NCBI GenBank assembly: GCA_027621175.1
Contig: JAQCCM010000007.1
Coordinates: 1-64,000 of the forward strand
From: Bacteroidota bacterium
GTDB taxonomy: Bacteria; Bacteroidota; Bacteroidia; Flavobacteriales; Flavobacteriaceae
Length of the DNA stretch: 64,000 nt
Direction of reading: 5' to 3'
The translations under genes and the position numbers were made by a program. Under the pieces are notes generated by a model. It was not told where the DNA came from. It saw only the letters and a list, made by a program, of their open reading frames with translations, and made no database searches. Shown one piece after another: positions 1 through 8,090 of the stretch (the first letter of the stretch is position 1; each line of letters begins with the position of its first letter).

Positions 1-60
1 GAATAGGTTCTTTTTTTTTTGTAGCAGTGAACCTTATTATGCTTTGATTGTTATGCTACG
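1..60 (-). ncRNA. second tracrRNA/anti-repeat-like segment, truncated by the window edge
   Basis: Minus strand reads ATCAAAGCATAATAAGGTTC...GAACC. ATCAAAGCATAAT (plus 36-48) can pair with ATTGTGATTTGAT at 3626-3638 except one A.G mismatch and one G.U. It is followed by AATAAGG and a GGTTC/GAACC hairpin. Confidence 0.4.
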
Positions 61-102
61 CTAAGGTCTTTGGTCGGGAAACATCTCGACCAACACCTTA
101 GC
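60..102. other. long imperfect hairpin of unknown role
   Basis: GCTAAGGT (60-67)/ACCTTAGC (95-102) lower stem and TTGGTCG (70-76)/CGACCAA (87-93) upper stem. No adjacent U tract on either strand. Confidence 0.7.
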
Positions 103-119
103 CAATATCAAGTGTGTGT

Positions 120-190
120 AAAAAAAAAGTCCCACCTAAGCGGGACGCTGGACATGAGTCCACGGCATAAGCCTTATTGTGATAAGATAT
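120..190 (-). ncRNA. tracrRNA-like small RNA
   Basis: Minus strand: ATATCTTATCACAATAAGGCTTATGCCGTGGACTCATGTCCAGCGTCCCGCTTAGGTGGGACTTTTTTTTT. Contains an anti-repeat-like segment, AATAAGG, GGC-TTAT-GCC nexus-like hairpin, TGGAC/GTCCA hairpin, and GTCCC/GGGAC hairpin plus U9 terminator. Adjacent to cas9. Confidence 0.75.
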
Positions 191-192
191 TA

Positions 193-224
193 CAAAGGTA
201 TAAAAAATTTTATAAGTGAAACAA
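193..224 (-). promoter_or_regulatory. Bacteroidota-type promoter for the tracrRNA-like gene
   Basis: Minus strand TTG-N21-TACCTTTG matches the TTG / TAnnTTTG consensus about 5 nt upstream of the anti-repeat. Confidence 0.55.
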
Positions 225-1841
225 ATTTTAGGCTTACATATCGGAACGGAATCTATTGGATGGGCATTAATACGTCAATCCACCAGTCCGAGAATCGTAA
301 ATATGGGCACTCGAATTTTTTCTTCATTTGTGGGTTACTTGGGTGAAGGAGAGCGGGAAATTTCCAAATCAGCCATAAGAACCCAAACTAGGAGTGCAAG
401 AAAAGTGTATTTACGTAAAATGTATAGAAAGCAAAAAATGCTTTCGTTTTTGGCGCAGCACGGTTTATGTCCACTATCTGAGAATGAGCTAAATACATGT
501 AAAGAGAAGAATATTCGCCCCTCGGATCATATTAAATTGAAACAATGGTTTGCGTTAAACCCTTATGAATTGAGGGCAAAAGGGAGTGTAGAAAAGTTAA
601 CCAAGCAAGAATTAGGGAGAGTGCTTTATCACATGAGTCAACGAAGGGGTAAGTCACTCACTAATTTAAACAAAACCACCAAGACCCTTTTGGAAGGACT
701 ACCGACCGTTAACCGAATTGGTGTCCATGAAACTCAACGCCATTTACAAGATCAATTTTTAGGCGCATATTTACATGATTTACTCCCCGAAAAAAACAAA
801 CCATATAGCTATACTACTTTAAGAGCTCGCAATCGTTATTTGGACAGGGATATGTATAAAAATGAGATTCAATCGATTTTTGAAGCGCAACAAAAATACC
901 ATACATGTTTAGATGAAAGTTTTATAAACGCTATTATCGGGGAGGATAGTAATAGAGGGATTTTATTTTATCAACGCCCTTCCCAGTATCGGAAATTAAG
1001 AGGAGCTGCTTCGACATGTCAATATGAGAAAAATAAAAAATCCATGTGGCAAAGTCATCCGATCAATGAATGGTACAATATTTATTGTTGGTTAGATTCT
1101 ATTCGTTTACATGGGGAACCGCTGAAGTCAAATCAACGTAAAAAAGCGTTACATGTAGCCACACATTTTTCTGGATTTATGTTTAAAAAAGTGCGTGTTG
1201 CTTTAGGTATTGAAGACCAATTTGCGCTAAACTATGACGATACTACTAAGATTTTTTTGGCAAATACGATTTCTCATTTATCGCGCACTACTACTTTTGG
1301 TAAAAAATATTTGTCTTTTACAGACGAAGAACAACACGAGCTTTGGCACGATCTTCATTTTTACTCCAATAAAGATTTACTGAGCGAACGGCTTAGAACC
1401 CGATGGGGGTTGTCTTTGAAAAAAGCAAAAGCAGTTGCAGCCATAAAGCTTAAGCCTGGATTTGGTAAGTTAAGCATGAAAGCAGCACGTACAATTTTAT
1501 ATTATTTAAGACAGGGATATCCTATAAATAATGCTGTTATATTAGGAGGTGTCAAGAACGCTATTGGTCAAGAACGGTGGGATAATTTGGATAAAGAAAC
1601 TATTGCTAACATGGATTATTTTGTTCAATCGGCTGTTGAGGATAAAGAAATTGATAACCCAGATTGGATAAGTGATTTCAGTACTGTTTTTGGCATTCAG
1701 CTAAATACACAAAAACTATATTTGATTGAGCAATATAGAGATGAAGATAGCTTTTCTATAACACCTGACGACGACCGTGAAATTATGCGTAAGTTCAAGC
1801 CAGTAGCACAAAAAAATCCGTTTTTGAGCTTCGGAAGCTGA
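216..1841 (+). CDS. cas9: Cas9-like protein, N-terminal part (RuvC-I, bridge helix, REC); catalytic Asp replaced by His
   Basis: GTG start; ILGLHIGTESIGWAL is RuvC-I-like; Arg-rich bridge helix RTQTRSARKVYLRKMYRKQKML; GILFYQRP and SHPINEWYNIYCWLDSIR resemble Bacteroidota II-C Cas9 REC motifs. Confidence 0.88.
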   Translation: MKQILGLHIGTESIGWALIRQSTSPRIVNMGTRIFSSFVGYLGEGEREISKSAIRTQTRSARKVYLRKMYRKQKMLSFLAQHGLCPLSENELNTCKEKNIRPSDHIKLKQWFALNPYELRAKGSVEKLTKQELGRVLYHMSQRRGKSLTNLNKTTKTLLEGLPTVNRIGVHETQRHLQDQFLGAYLHDLLPEKNKPYSYTTLRARNRYLDRDMYKNEIQSIFEAQQKYHTCLDESFINAIIGEDSNRGILFYQRPSQYRKLRGAASTCQYEKNKKSMWQSHPINEWYNIYCWLDSIRLHGEPLKSNQRKKALHVATHFSGFMFKKVRVALGIEDQFALNYDDTTKIFLANTISHLSRTTTFGKKYLSFTDEEQHELWHDLHFYSNKDLLSERLRTRWGLSLKKAKAVAAIKLKPGFGKLSMKAARTILYYLRQGYPINNAVILGGVKNAIGQERWDNLDKETIANMDYFVQSAVEDKEIDNPDWISDFSTVFGIQLNTQKLYLIEQYRDEDSFSITPDDDREIMRKFKPVAQKNPFLSFGS

Positions 1842-1849
1842 TCAATAAT

Positions 1850-3586
1850 TTGATACACGAATACGGAAATATAGATCAAATTAATTTTGTGCTTTCCAAC
1901 AATGTGAAAACGAATGCTAAAAATCGTAAATCGTTAATCATTTCAAAAAAAATAAGAGAACAAGAATTGCCTAAAATATATGATGCTGTCGTAGATCAAG
2001 GTCAAAATCCTACCCATACAAATTTATTTAAATACAAGCTTTGGTTAGAATGGAATAAAACATGTCCATATACTAATACACCTATTAGCGTTGAGAAATT
2101 ATTTACCGATGAGGTTTCCATCGTCTATATTCATCCGTGGGAAAGATTTTTTAATGATTCCGATCGTAATAAAGCACTTTGCATGAGCTCTTTTAAGGAG
2201 AATATAATTGATAAAACCCCTTTTGAGTATTTTACTTCACAACCTTCAGGGGTGTGGGAGCAAGTGAAAACCCGTGTTTTAGAACAACTTTTAAATGGTT
2301 CTGCCAAACACGGGCCATATTTGAAATTTAAGCATTTTGTTGCGTCAACCTATGCAAAAAATTATGTATCAAGGGAGTTTGATGATCAACATCCCATGGC
2401 GCTTAAGCTAAAACAATTTTTGAGTCGCATCAGCCCTGAAGTTGTTGCTGCACGAGGCAATGCAACGAGCAGCCTACGACGGAAATGGGGAATAAGTACG
2501 CTAAAAGAGTTTAACAAAAAAGCAAGATATTTGAGCTCTCGCGAGACCGCAACGATTGCTTTAGTTACGGCGCTAAATGAGCCTAAATTTTTAGAGGAAT
2601 TACGCTATTGGAACAGGTACGAGCCATTGCCTTATAGAGGCGTTTTTCCTACGCCTTGGACTCAATTTTATAGAGATGCTATACATGCGTATCAAACAAT
2701 ATCTGTTTCTGTTGAAGCCAACCATCAAGTGGCTCGAAGAATAGCCCAGAAAAGTAATGAGACTATTCACTTGGCTCCTAAGGGAAAACTGCATAAAGAC
2801 AGCTATTACGGAAAACGTACTTCTCCTCAAGGGATTGATGCATTTCATATTCGTAAGCCTATAAATACCTTAAACACCGCAAAACAAGTAAGTAAAATAG
2901 TTGACGATAGTATTCGAGAACTTGTGTATGATCAAATTGATTTATGCGGTGGATTTGTAAATGGCAGAATACCAAAACACACACTTTTTATGCCCAATGA
3001 AATGGGCTGGGAAACAAAAATATTTTTACCCAATAAGCGTGGAGACAAAGTGCCTGTGCGAAGCGTTAGAATGCGAGAAAAAGTGAGCAATGCGGTACAA
3101 CTAAGCAAAGGAAATAATATTTATGTAAATCCGCGCAACAATCATCATGTATTGATTTATCGGACCATTGATAATGAGATTCAAGAGCATGTGGTAACAT
3201 TTTGGGAGGCTGTGCAGCGTATCAGAAAGGGTGAACCCATATATCAGTTGCCTGCAGATGGGCGTATGATCATATCTACCCTCCATATCAACGATTGCTT
3301 TATTTTGGGCTTGAGTTATAAAGAAATTTACAATCGCTTAAATAACGGTATAAGCTTGTGGGAGCATGTGTACCGTGTCCAGCGAATTTCTAGCAAGTAT
3401 TATGAGTTTAGGCACGTATATGATTTGGATGTTTATGATCAAACATACCCCAATTATATACGTATTTTAAATTTTGGTAACAGAAAAACAGGCTGGCTTA
3501 CACACAATCCGTTTAAGGTGTCGATTAGTCTGCTTGGCGATATTACACCGTTTTATAAACTTTTAAAAGTTCCAGAGATGCATTGA
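1850..3586 (+). CDS. cas9: Cas9-like protein, C-terminal part (RuvC-II, HNH, RuvC-III, WED/PI); catalytic residues substituted; -1 frame relative to the upstream ORF
   Basis: INFVLSNNVKTNAKNRK (RuvC-II-like), CPYTNTPISVEKLFTDEVSIVYIHPW..NDSDRNKALC (HNH-like), RETATIALVTAL (RuvC-III-like), KVPVRSVRMREKVSNAVQL..YVNPRNNHHVLIY..EHVVTFWEAVQR..INDCFILGL (typical C-terminus). In-frame sequence ELRKLINNLIHEYG continues upstream of the TTG start. Confidence 0.88.
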   Translation: MIHEYGNIDQINFVLSNNVKTNAKNRKSLIISKKIREQELPKIYDAVVDQGQNPTHTNLFKYKLWLEWNKTCPYTNTPISVEKLFTDEVSIVYIHPWERFFNDSDRNKALCMSSFKENIIDKTPFEYFTSQPSGVWEQVKTRVLEQLLNGSAKHGPYLKFKHFVASTYAKNYVSREFDDQHPMALKLKQFLSRISPEVVAARGNATSSLRRKWGISTLKEFNKKARYLSSRETATIALVTALNEPKFLEELRYWNRYEPLPYRGVFPTPWTQFYRDAIHAYQTISVSVEANHQVARRIAQKSNETIHLAPKGKLHKDSYYGKRTSPQGIDAFHIRKPINTLNTAKQVSKIVDDSIRELVYDQIDLCGGFVNGRIPKHTLFMPNEMGWETKIFLPNKRGDKVPVRSVRMREKVSNAVQLSKGNNIYVNPRNNHHVLIYRTIDNEIQEHVVTFWEAVQRIRKGEPIYQLPADGRMIISTLHINDCFILGLSYKEIYNRLNNGISLWEHVYRVQRISSKYYEFRHVYDLDVYDQTYPNYIRILNFGNRKTGWLTHNPFKVSISLLGDITPFYKLLKVPEMH

Positions 3587-3625
3587 GGAAGGAATTCGTT
3601 TTATTGTTTTGTTTAGTTAAAATTT

Positions 3626-3693
3626 ATTGTGATTTGATACAGAACAATTTCAGTACAAGGTATTTATTACAAGTATAGTATTGTGATTTGAAA
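3626..3693 (+). repeat. degenerate CRISPR-repeat-like cores (two copies)
   Basis: ATTGTGATTTGA occurs exactly at 3626-3637 and 3680-3691. ATTGTGATTTGATA resembles ATTGTGATAAGATA at 176-189, the complement of the tracr-like anti-repeat. Confidence 0.5.
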
Positions 3694-3722
3694 AATAACG
3701 CCCTTCCTTTTTGCTCCTGGTT

Positions 3723-4217
3723 CTAAAACCAACTTTCAAACCCTTTCCAAGCCGAGGTTACAAAAAATAGCAGGTATATAAACGATACAATAAACTTAAT
3801 TACTACGCCAGAAAGAAAACCCAAAAAAGAACCAAAAGCGGCTCTAAGTGCAACTTTTCGGTTTTGATTTTTACGAAGCTCTCCTGCAAATGCGCCTACA
3901 AAAGGCCCCAGTATAATACCAAAAGGAGGAAAAAACAGCCCAACTACCAAACCAATAGTAGACCCAATCGCTCCAGCTTTTGTGCCGCCAAAGGCCTTCG
4001 TACCCCAAATGGGAATTAAGTAGTCTAAGACCATGATGAATATAGCAATTGCCAGCGTCCAGCCTAAAAAGCTCCAATCTTGTTCAATTTTACTGGTGTA
4101 GTGTAATGATAATAAGCCGAACCAACTGGTTAGGGGCCCTGGTATTATAGGTAAAAAACTTCCGGCCATTCCTAACATAATGAGTAACGCGCCAAGTACT
4201 AAGAGTGCAATATCCAT
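3723..4217 (-). CDS. DUF456-family membrane protein
   Basis: MDIALLVLGALLIMLGMAGSFLPIIPGPLTSWFGLL, with GxxxG-rich TM segments typical of DUF456. Confidence 0.8.
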   Translation of the reverse strand: MDIALLVLGALLIMLGMAGSFLPIIPGPLTSWFGLLSLHYTSKIEQDWSFLGWTLAIAIFIMVLDYLIPIWGTKAFGGTKAGAIGSTIGLVVGLFFPPFGIILGPFVGAFAGELRKNQNRKVALRAAFGSFLGFLSGVVIKFIVSFIYLLFFVTSAWKGFESWF

Positions 4218-4285
4218 AATTCTAAAATACAAATTATTCATGGGTTCAATCAAAACACAAGGCTTTATTTTTTTACTTTTATCCA

Positions 4286-4732
4286 ATGAAATTGAGGACA
4301 CTTTTTTTGATGAGTTTATTCATAGTGATTGGATGTACCTCACCCAAAACCAAACCTCAAGCCCCAAATATAAATTGGACAGCAATGGATGAGCCGCCTT
4401 TATTTCCAGATTGTCCTAAAGAAGATGTTCAACAGAATTGGAATTGTTTTACAGATGTACTTCAAATCAAGCTCAAAAATAGATTGCTTTCAAAACCTAT
4501 GTCAAGTCTTGATCTTATAGACACACTTTTTGTTACTTTGAAAGTGGATACTATTGGTCAACTATCAGTAATGGGCTATTCAAATAAAAACAACCTTTCC
4601 CCCATGGTTTATTCTTCTGTTGAGGAAGTAGTGGCCTCATTGCCCAAATTTCAACCTGCCTTCAAAACAAATTTGGAAGTTCCTGTTGAAGTTCATTGGA
4701 TATTACCCGTTGCTATTTATAAAGGCAATTAA
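4286..4732 (+). CDS. putative lipoprotein with TonB-like C-terminal region
   Basis: Signal peptide with lipobox-like FIVIGC; C-terminus FQPAFKTNLEVPVEVHWILPV. Confidence 0.55.
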   Translation: MKLRTLFLMSLFIVIGCTSPKTKPQAPNINWTAMDEPPLFPDCPKEDVQQNWNCFTDVLQIKLKNRLLSKPMSSLDLIDTLFVTLKVDTIGQLSVMGYSNKNNLSPMVYSSVEEVVASLPKFQPAFKTNLEVPVEVHWILPVAIYKGN

Positions 4733-4747
4733 TGCGTATTTTTACAT

Positions 4748-5299
4748 ATGTCTGATTCGCGTATCATTCTAGGAGTTGATCCAGGAACCACTATTATGGG
4801 TTTTGGAATTATTGAAGTGACGGGGAAAAAACTCAGTTGTCTTCAGCTAAACGAGCTAAAATTAAGTAAGTACGAAAGTCATTACGTACGGCTGGGACAT
4901 ATTTATGCACGTACTTCAGAACTCATTGAAACGTATAAGCCTAATGAAATGGCACTTGAAGCGCCATTTTTTGGTAAAAATGTACAATCGATGTTAAAAC
5001 TGGGCAGGGCTCAAGGCGTTGCCATTGCGGCGGGTATTGCTCATAGTTTGGATATTTTCGAATATTCGCCTCGAAAAATTAAAATGGCAATAACGGGTAG
5101 TGGGAATGCTTCTAAAGAACAGGTAGCCAAAATGTTACAACAATTAACGGGCTTGAAATCACTTCCTAAAAATTTAGATGCTACAGATGGGCTTGCAGCT
5201 GCAGTCTGTCATTATTTTAATCCCGCGCAGCAGACCGAAAAAAGCTATTCTGGGTGGAGTTCTTTTGTGAAGCAACAGGTGCATCGCGTAAAAAAATAA
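4748..5299 (+). CDS. ruvC: crossover junction endodeoxyribonuclease RuvC
   Basis: RIILGVDPGTTIMGFGIIE, ALEAPFFGKNVQSMLKLGRAQGVA, DATDGLAAAVCH. Confidence 0.95.
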   Translation: MSDSRIILGVDPGTTIMGFGIIEVTGKKLSCLQLNELKLSKYESHYVRLGHIYARTSELIETYKPNEMALEAPFFGKNVQSMLKLGRAQGVAIAAGIAHSLDIFEYSPRKIKMAITGSGNASKEQVAKMLQQLTGLKSLPKNLDATDGLAAAVCHYFNPAQQTEKSYSGWSSFVKQQVHRVKK

Positions 5300-5301
5300 A
5301 G

Positions 5302-6444
5302 ATGTCGGGAATTTACCTTCATATTCCTTTTTGTAAAAAGGCGTGTCATTATTGCAATTTTCATTTCTCCACTACGGGAGATTATAAAAATGAAATGGTT
5401 GAGGCCATAAAAAAAGAACTAAGACTGCGTAAGAACGAAGCAATACTCCCTGTGGAAACCATCTATTTTGGAGGTGGAACTCCTTCCATGCTTTCTGCAA
5501 CAGCCATTTCAGAACTGATTGCAGAGACATATTCCCAATTTGATGTCGCCCCAAACCCTGAAATTACCCTAGAGGCAAACCCGGATGATTTAACACCCTC
5601 ATACTTGGTGGCGCTAAAAAACGCAGGAGTTAATCGCCTGTCGATTGGTGTGCAGTCGTTTCACGACACAGAACTTACGCTGATGAATCGTGCGCATAGC
5701 GGGAAACAAGCCATCCAGTCTGTGGTTTGGGCACAAGAGCTTTTTGAAAATGTTTCCATTGACTTACTCTTTGGCACTCCTCATACCACAATTACTGATT
5801 GGAAAAAAAATCTTGATACTGCATTAAAACTAGATGTTCCACATATTTCCTCTTACGCCTTAACGCTAGAACCAAAAACGGCATTGGAGCATTTTGTAAA
5901 AAAAGGGGTCGTTTCTCTTCTTGACGAAAACGATGTCGAGGAACAATTTCTATTTCTTGTAGATACGCTTACGGCAAATGGCTATGCGCATTACGAGCTT
6001 TCCAGTTTTGGTAAATCAGGATATCATTCCAAAAACAATACAGCCTATTGGATGGGAAAGTCCTATTTGGGTATTGGTCCTTCGGCACATGGTTTTGATG
6101 GGGCACATCGGTATTGGAACATAAGCAATAATGCTGCGTACATGAAAAAAATCGAAGCCGGGCAATTGCCACAAACTGTAGAAAAATTGAGTGTAGTTGA
6201 TAAATTTAATGAAGCTATCATGATAGGGTTGCGCGCCTCTTGGGGCGTTTCGTTAAGCTTAATGGAACAGGATTTAGGAAAGCAATATCGAGTCCATTTG
6301 GAACAACAAGCACAACGTTTTATCGACGAAAAGCTACTTCATATTGAAGACAACTCGTTGAAAACCACTCGCAAAGGTGCTTTTTTAGCTGACGGCATTT
6401 CAGCCGATTTATTTCTTATTGATTTGCTTGGTGTAAAGCCGTAA
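5302..6444 (+). CDS. hemW: HemW-like radical SAM protein
   Basis: GIYLHIPFCKKACHYCNFHFS; YFGGGTPSML. Confidence 0.92.
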   Translation: MSGIYLHIPFCKKACHYCNFHFSTTGDYKNEMVEAIKKELRLRKNEAILPVETIYFGGGTPSMLSATAISELIAETYSQFDVAPNPEITLEANPDDLTPSYLVALKNAGVNRLSIGVQSFHDTELTLMNRAHSGKQAIQSVVWAQELFENVSIDLLFGTPHTTITDWKKNLDTALKLDVPHISSYALTLEPKTALEHFVKKGVVSLLDENDVEEQFLFLVDTLTANGYAHYELSSFGKSGYHSKNNTAYWMGKSYLGIGPSAHGFDGAHRYWNISNNAAYMKKIEAGQLPQTVEKLSVVDKFNEAIMIGLRASWGVSLSLMEQDLGKQYRVHLEQQAQRFIDEKLLHIEDNSLKTTRKGAFLADGISADLFLIDLLGVKP

Positions 6445-7813
6445 AATGATGGTAAAAATATGGAATGGTTTCAATGCCTTTTAAAAAATTGAATACCCCA
6501 AAATGTTCATTGGGAGAGTGAATGGCATCGCTGTCTAGACCAAAGCCCATAAGTACGGTTTTGCTTCTAAGGGTTTCTTCAAAAAGCGCCACAATGGGAA
6601 TGCTACCTCCGTCTCTTACAGCAAGTGGTGCTTTTCCAAACGTTTCCAAATAAGCCTTTGATGCCGCTTGAAACTCCAGTCCATCGGGATGCATCACATA
6701 TCCTTCACCTCCATGATGCGGGGTTACTTTTACGGTAACACCTTTTGGTGCAAGTGACATAAAATGCTTCGTGAACAGCTTTGTTATTTCTTCTGATTTT
6801 TGGTTGGGCACTAACCGCATCGAAATTTTGGCAAATGCCTTACTCGCAATTACGGTTTTGGCACCTTCACCCGTATAGCCCCCCCAAATGCCATTTACGT
6901 CTAATGTTGGACGGATAGATTTTCGTTCTAGTGTAGTATAGCCTTCCTCTCCATGAACAGCCTTAATATCAAGTGCGTTTTGATATGCTTCTAAAGAAAA
7001 TGGAATTTTCGCCATTTCAGCTCGATCAGCAGTGCTTACGATTTCTACATTGTCATAAAAACCAGGAATTGTAATGTGGTTGTTTTCATCGTGGAGGGAA
7101 GCAATCATTTGGGTTAAGATGTTAATCGGATTGGCAACTGCTCCACCATACAGTCCAGAGTGTAAATCCCGATTAGGTCCTGTGACTTCAACTTCCACAT
7201 AGCTAAGCCCACGCAGTCCTGTGGTGATAGACGGAATGTCATTGGCCAACATACCCGTATCTGAAATAAGAATCACATGGTTCTCAAGTTTTTTGGTATT
7301 GGCACGAACAAAATCTTCCAAGTTGTCACTGCCGACTTCCTCTTCACCTTCAATCATAAATTTGATATTGCAGGGAAGTCCACCATTCTGCTCCATGACC
7401 TCCATGGCCTTGATGTGCATAAACATTTGTCCTTTGTCGTCACATGCCCCTCTAGCAAAAATCGCCCCTTCAGGGTGGAGGTCTGTTTTACGAATTTCAG
7501 GCTCAAAGGGCGGAGTTTCCCAAAGGTCCAAGGGATCTGGCGGTTGGACGTCATAATGCCCATACACCAAAACGGTAGGCAGTTTGGGGTCTATTATTTT
7601 TTCGGCATATACGATAGGATAGCCTTTTGTGGGGCACAATTCAGTATGGGTGCAGCCTACGTCTTTTAATGCTGCTTGTACTGCTTTTGCAGCGGCTTCC
7701 ATGTGTAGCGCATAAGCAGAATCGGCGCTTATAGACGGAATGCGAATAAGCGAAAACAGTTCTTCTAAAAAGCGGTTTTTGTGTTTTTTGATGTAATCTG
7801 GAAAATTTGACAT
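6416..7813 (-). CDS. M20 family dipeptidase
   Basis: VLVYGHYDVQPPDPLDLWETPPFEP; GACDDKGQMF; EGEEEVGS. Confidence 0.92.
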   Translation of the reverse strand: MSNFPDYIKKHKNRFLEELFSLIRIPSISADSAYALHMEAAAKAVQAALKDVGCTHTELCPTKGYPIVYAEKIIDPKLPTVLVYGHYDVQPPDPLDLWETPPFEPEIRKTDLHPEGAIFARGACDDKGQMFMHIKAMEVMEQNGGLPCNIKFMIEGEEEVGSDNLEDFVRANTKKLENHVILISDTGMLANDIPSITTGLRGLSYVEVEVTGPNRDLHSGLYGGAVANPINILTQMIASLHDENNHITIPGFYDNVEIVSTADRAEMAKIPFSLEAYQNALDIKAVHGEEGYTTLERKSIRPTLDVNGIWGGYTGEGAKTVIASKAFAKISMRLVPNQKSEEITKLFTKHFMSLAPKGVTVKVTPHHGGEGYVMHPDGLEFQAASKAYLETFGKAPLAVRDGGSIPIVALFEETLRSKTVLMGFGLDSDAIHSPNEHFGVFNFLKGIETIPYFYHHFTALHQANQ

Positions 7814-7905
7814 GGTGTGGAATTAGAAAACGAAGGTAAAAAAATGTTCCGCGATAAGAAAGTAGTTTTCTTTTATTGAAACATCCGTATATTTGCGTTC
7901 CACTT

Positions 7906-7987
7906 GCGGGTGTGGTGAAATTGGTAGACACGCTAGACTTAGGATCTAGTGCTTCACGGCTTGGGGGTTCGAGTCCCTTCACCCGCA
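7906..7987 (+). tRNA. tRNA-Leu (anticodon UAG)
   Basis: Acceptor GCGGGTG/CACCCGC, anticodon stem-loop CTAGA-CTTAGGA-TCTAG, GGTTCGAGTCC T-arm. Confidence 0.93.
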
Positions 7988-8090
7988 CAAAACCTCAACG
8001 GATGTTGGGTTTTTTTATTTTTTACAGATAGCTTAAAAGTTCAATTTAACCATCACCCTCATTATATAAAAAGATGTCGTTGTTTAGTAA

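Noticed and set aside
60-102. Rho-independent terminator
   Set aside because: Strong stem but no U tract on either strand directly after it.
3626-3693. Genuine CRISPR array
   Set aside because: Only two 12-bp exact cores, 54 bp apart; no third copy and no regular repeat-spacer pattern. Reported only as degenerate repeats.
4748-5299. RuvC as a compensating nuclease partner for dead Cas9
   Set aside because: It is a normal housekeeping Holliday-junction resolvase in a conserved context; proximity alone is not evidence.
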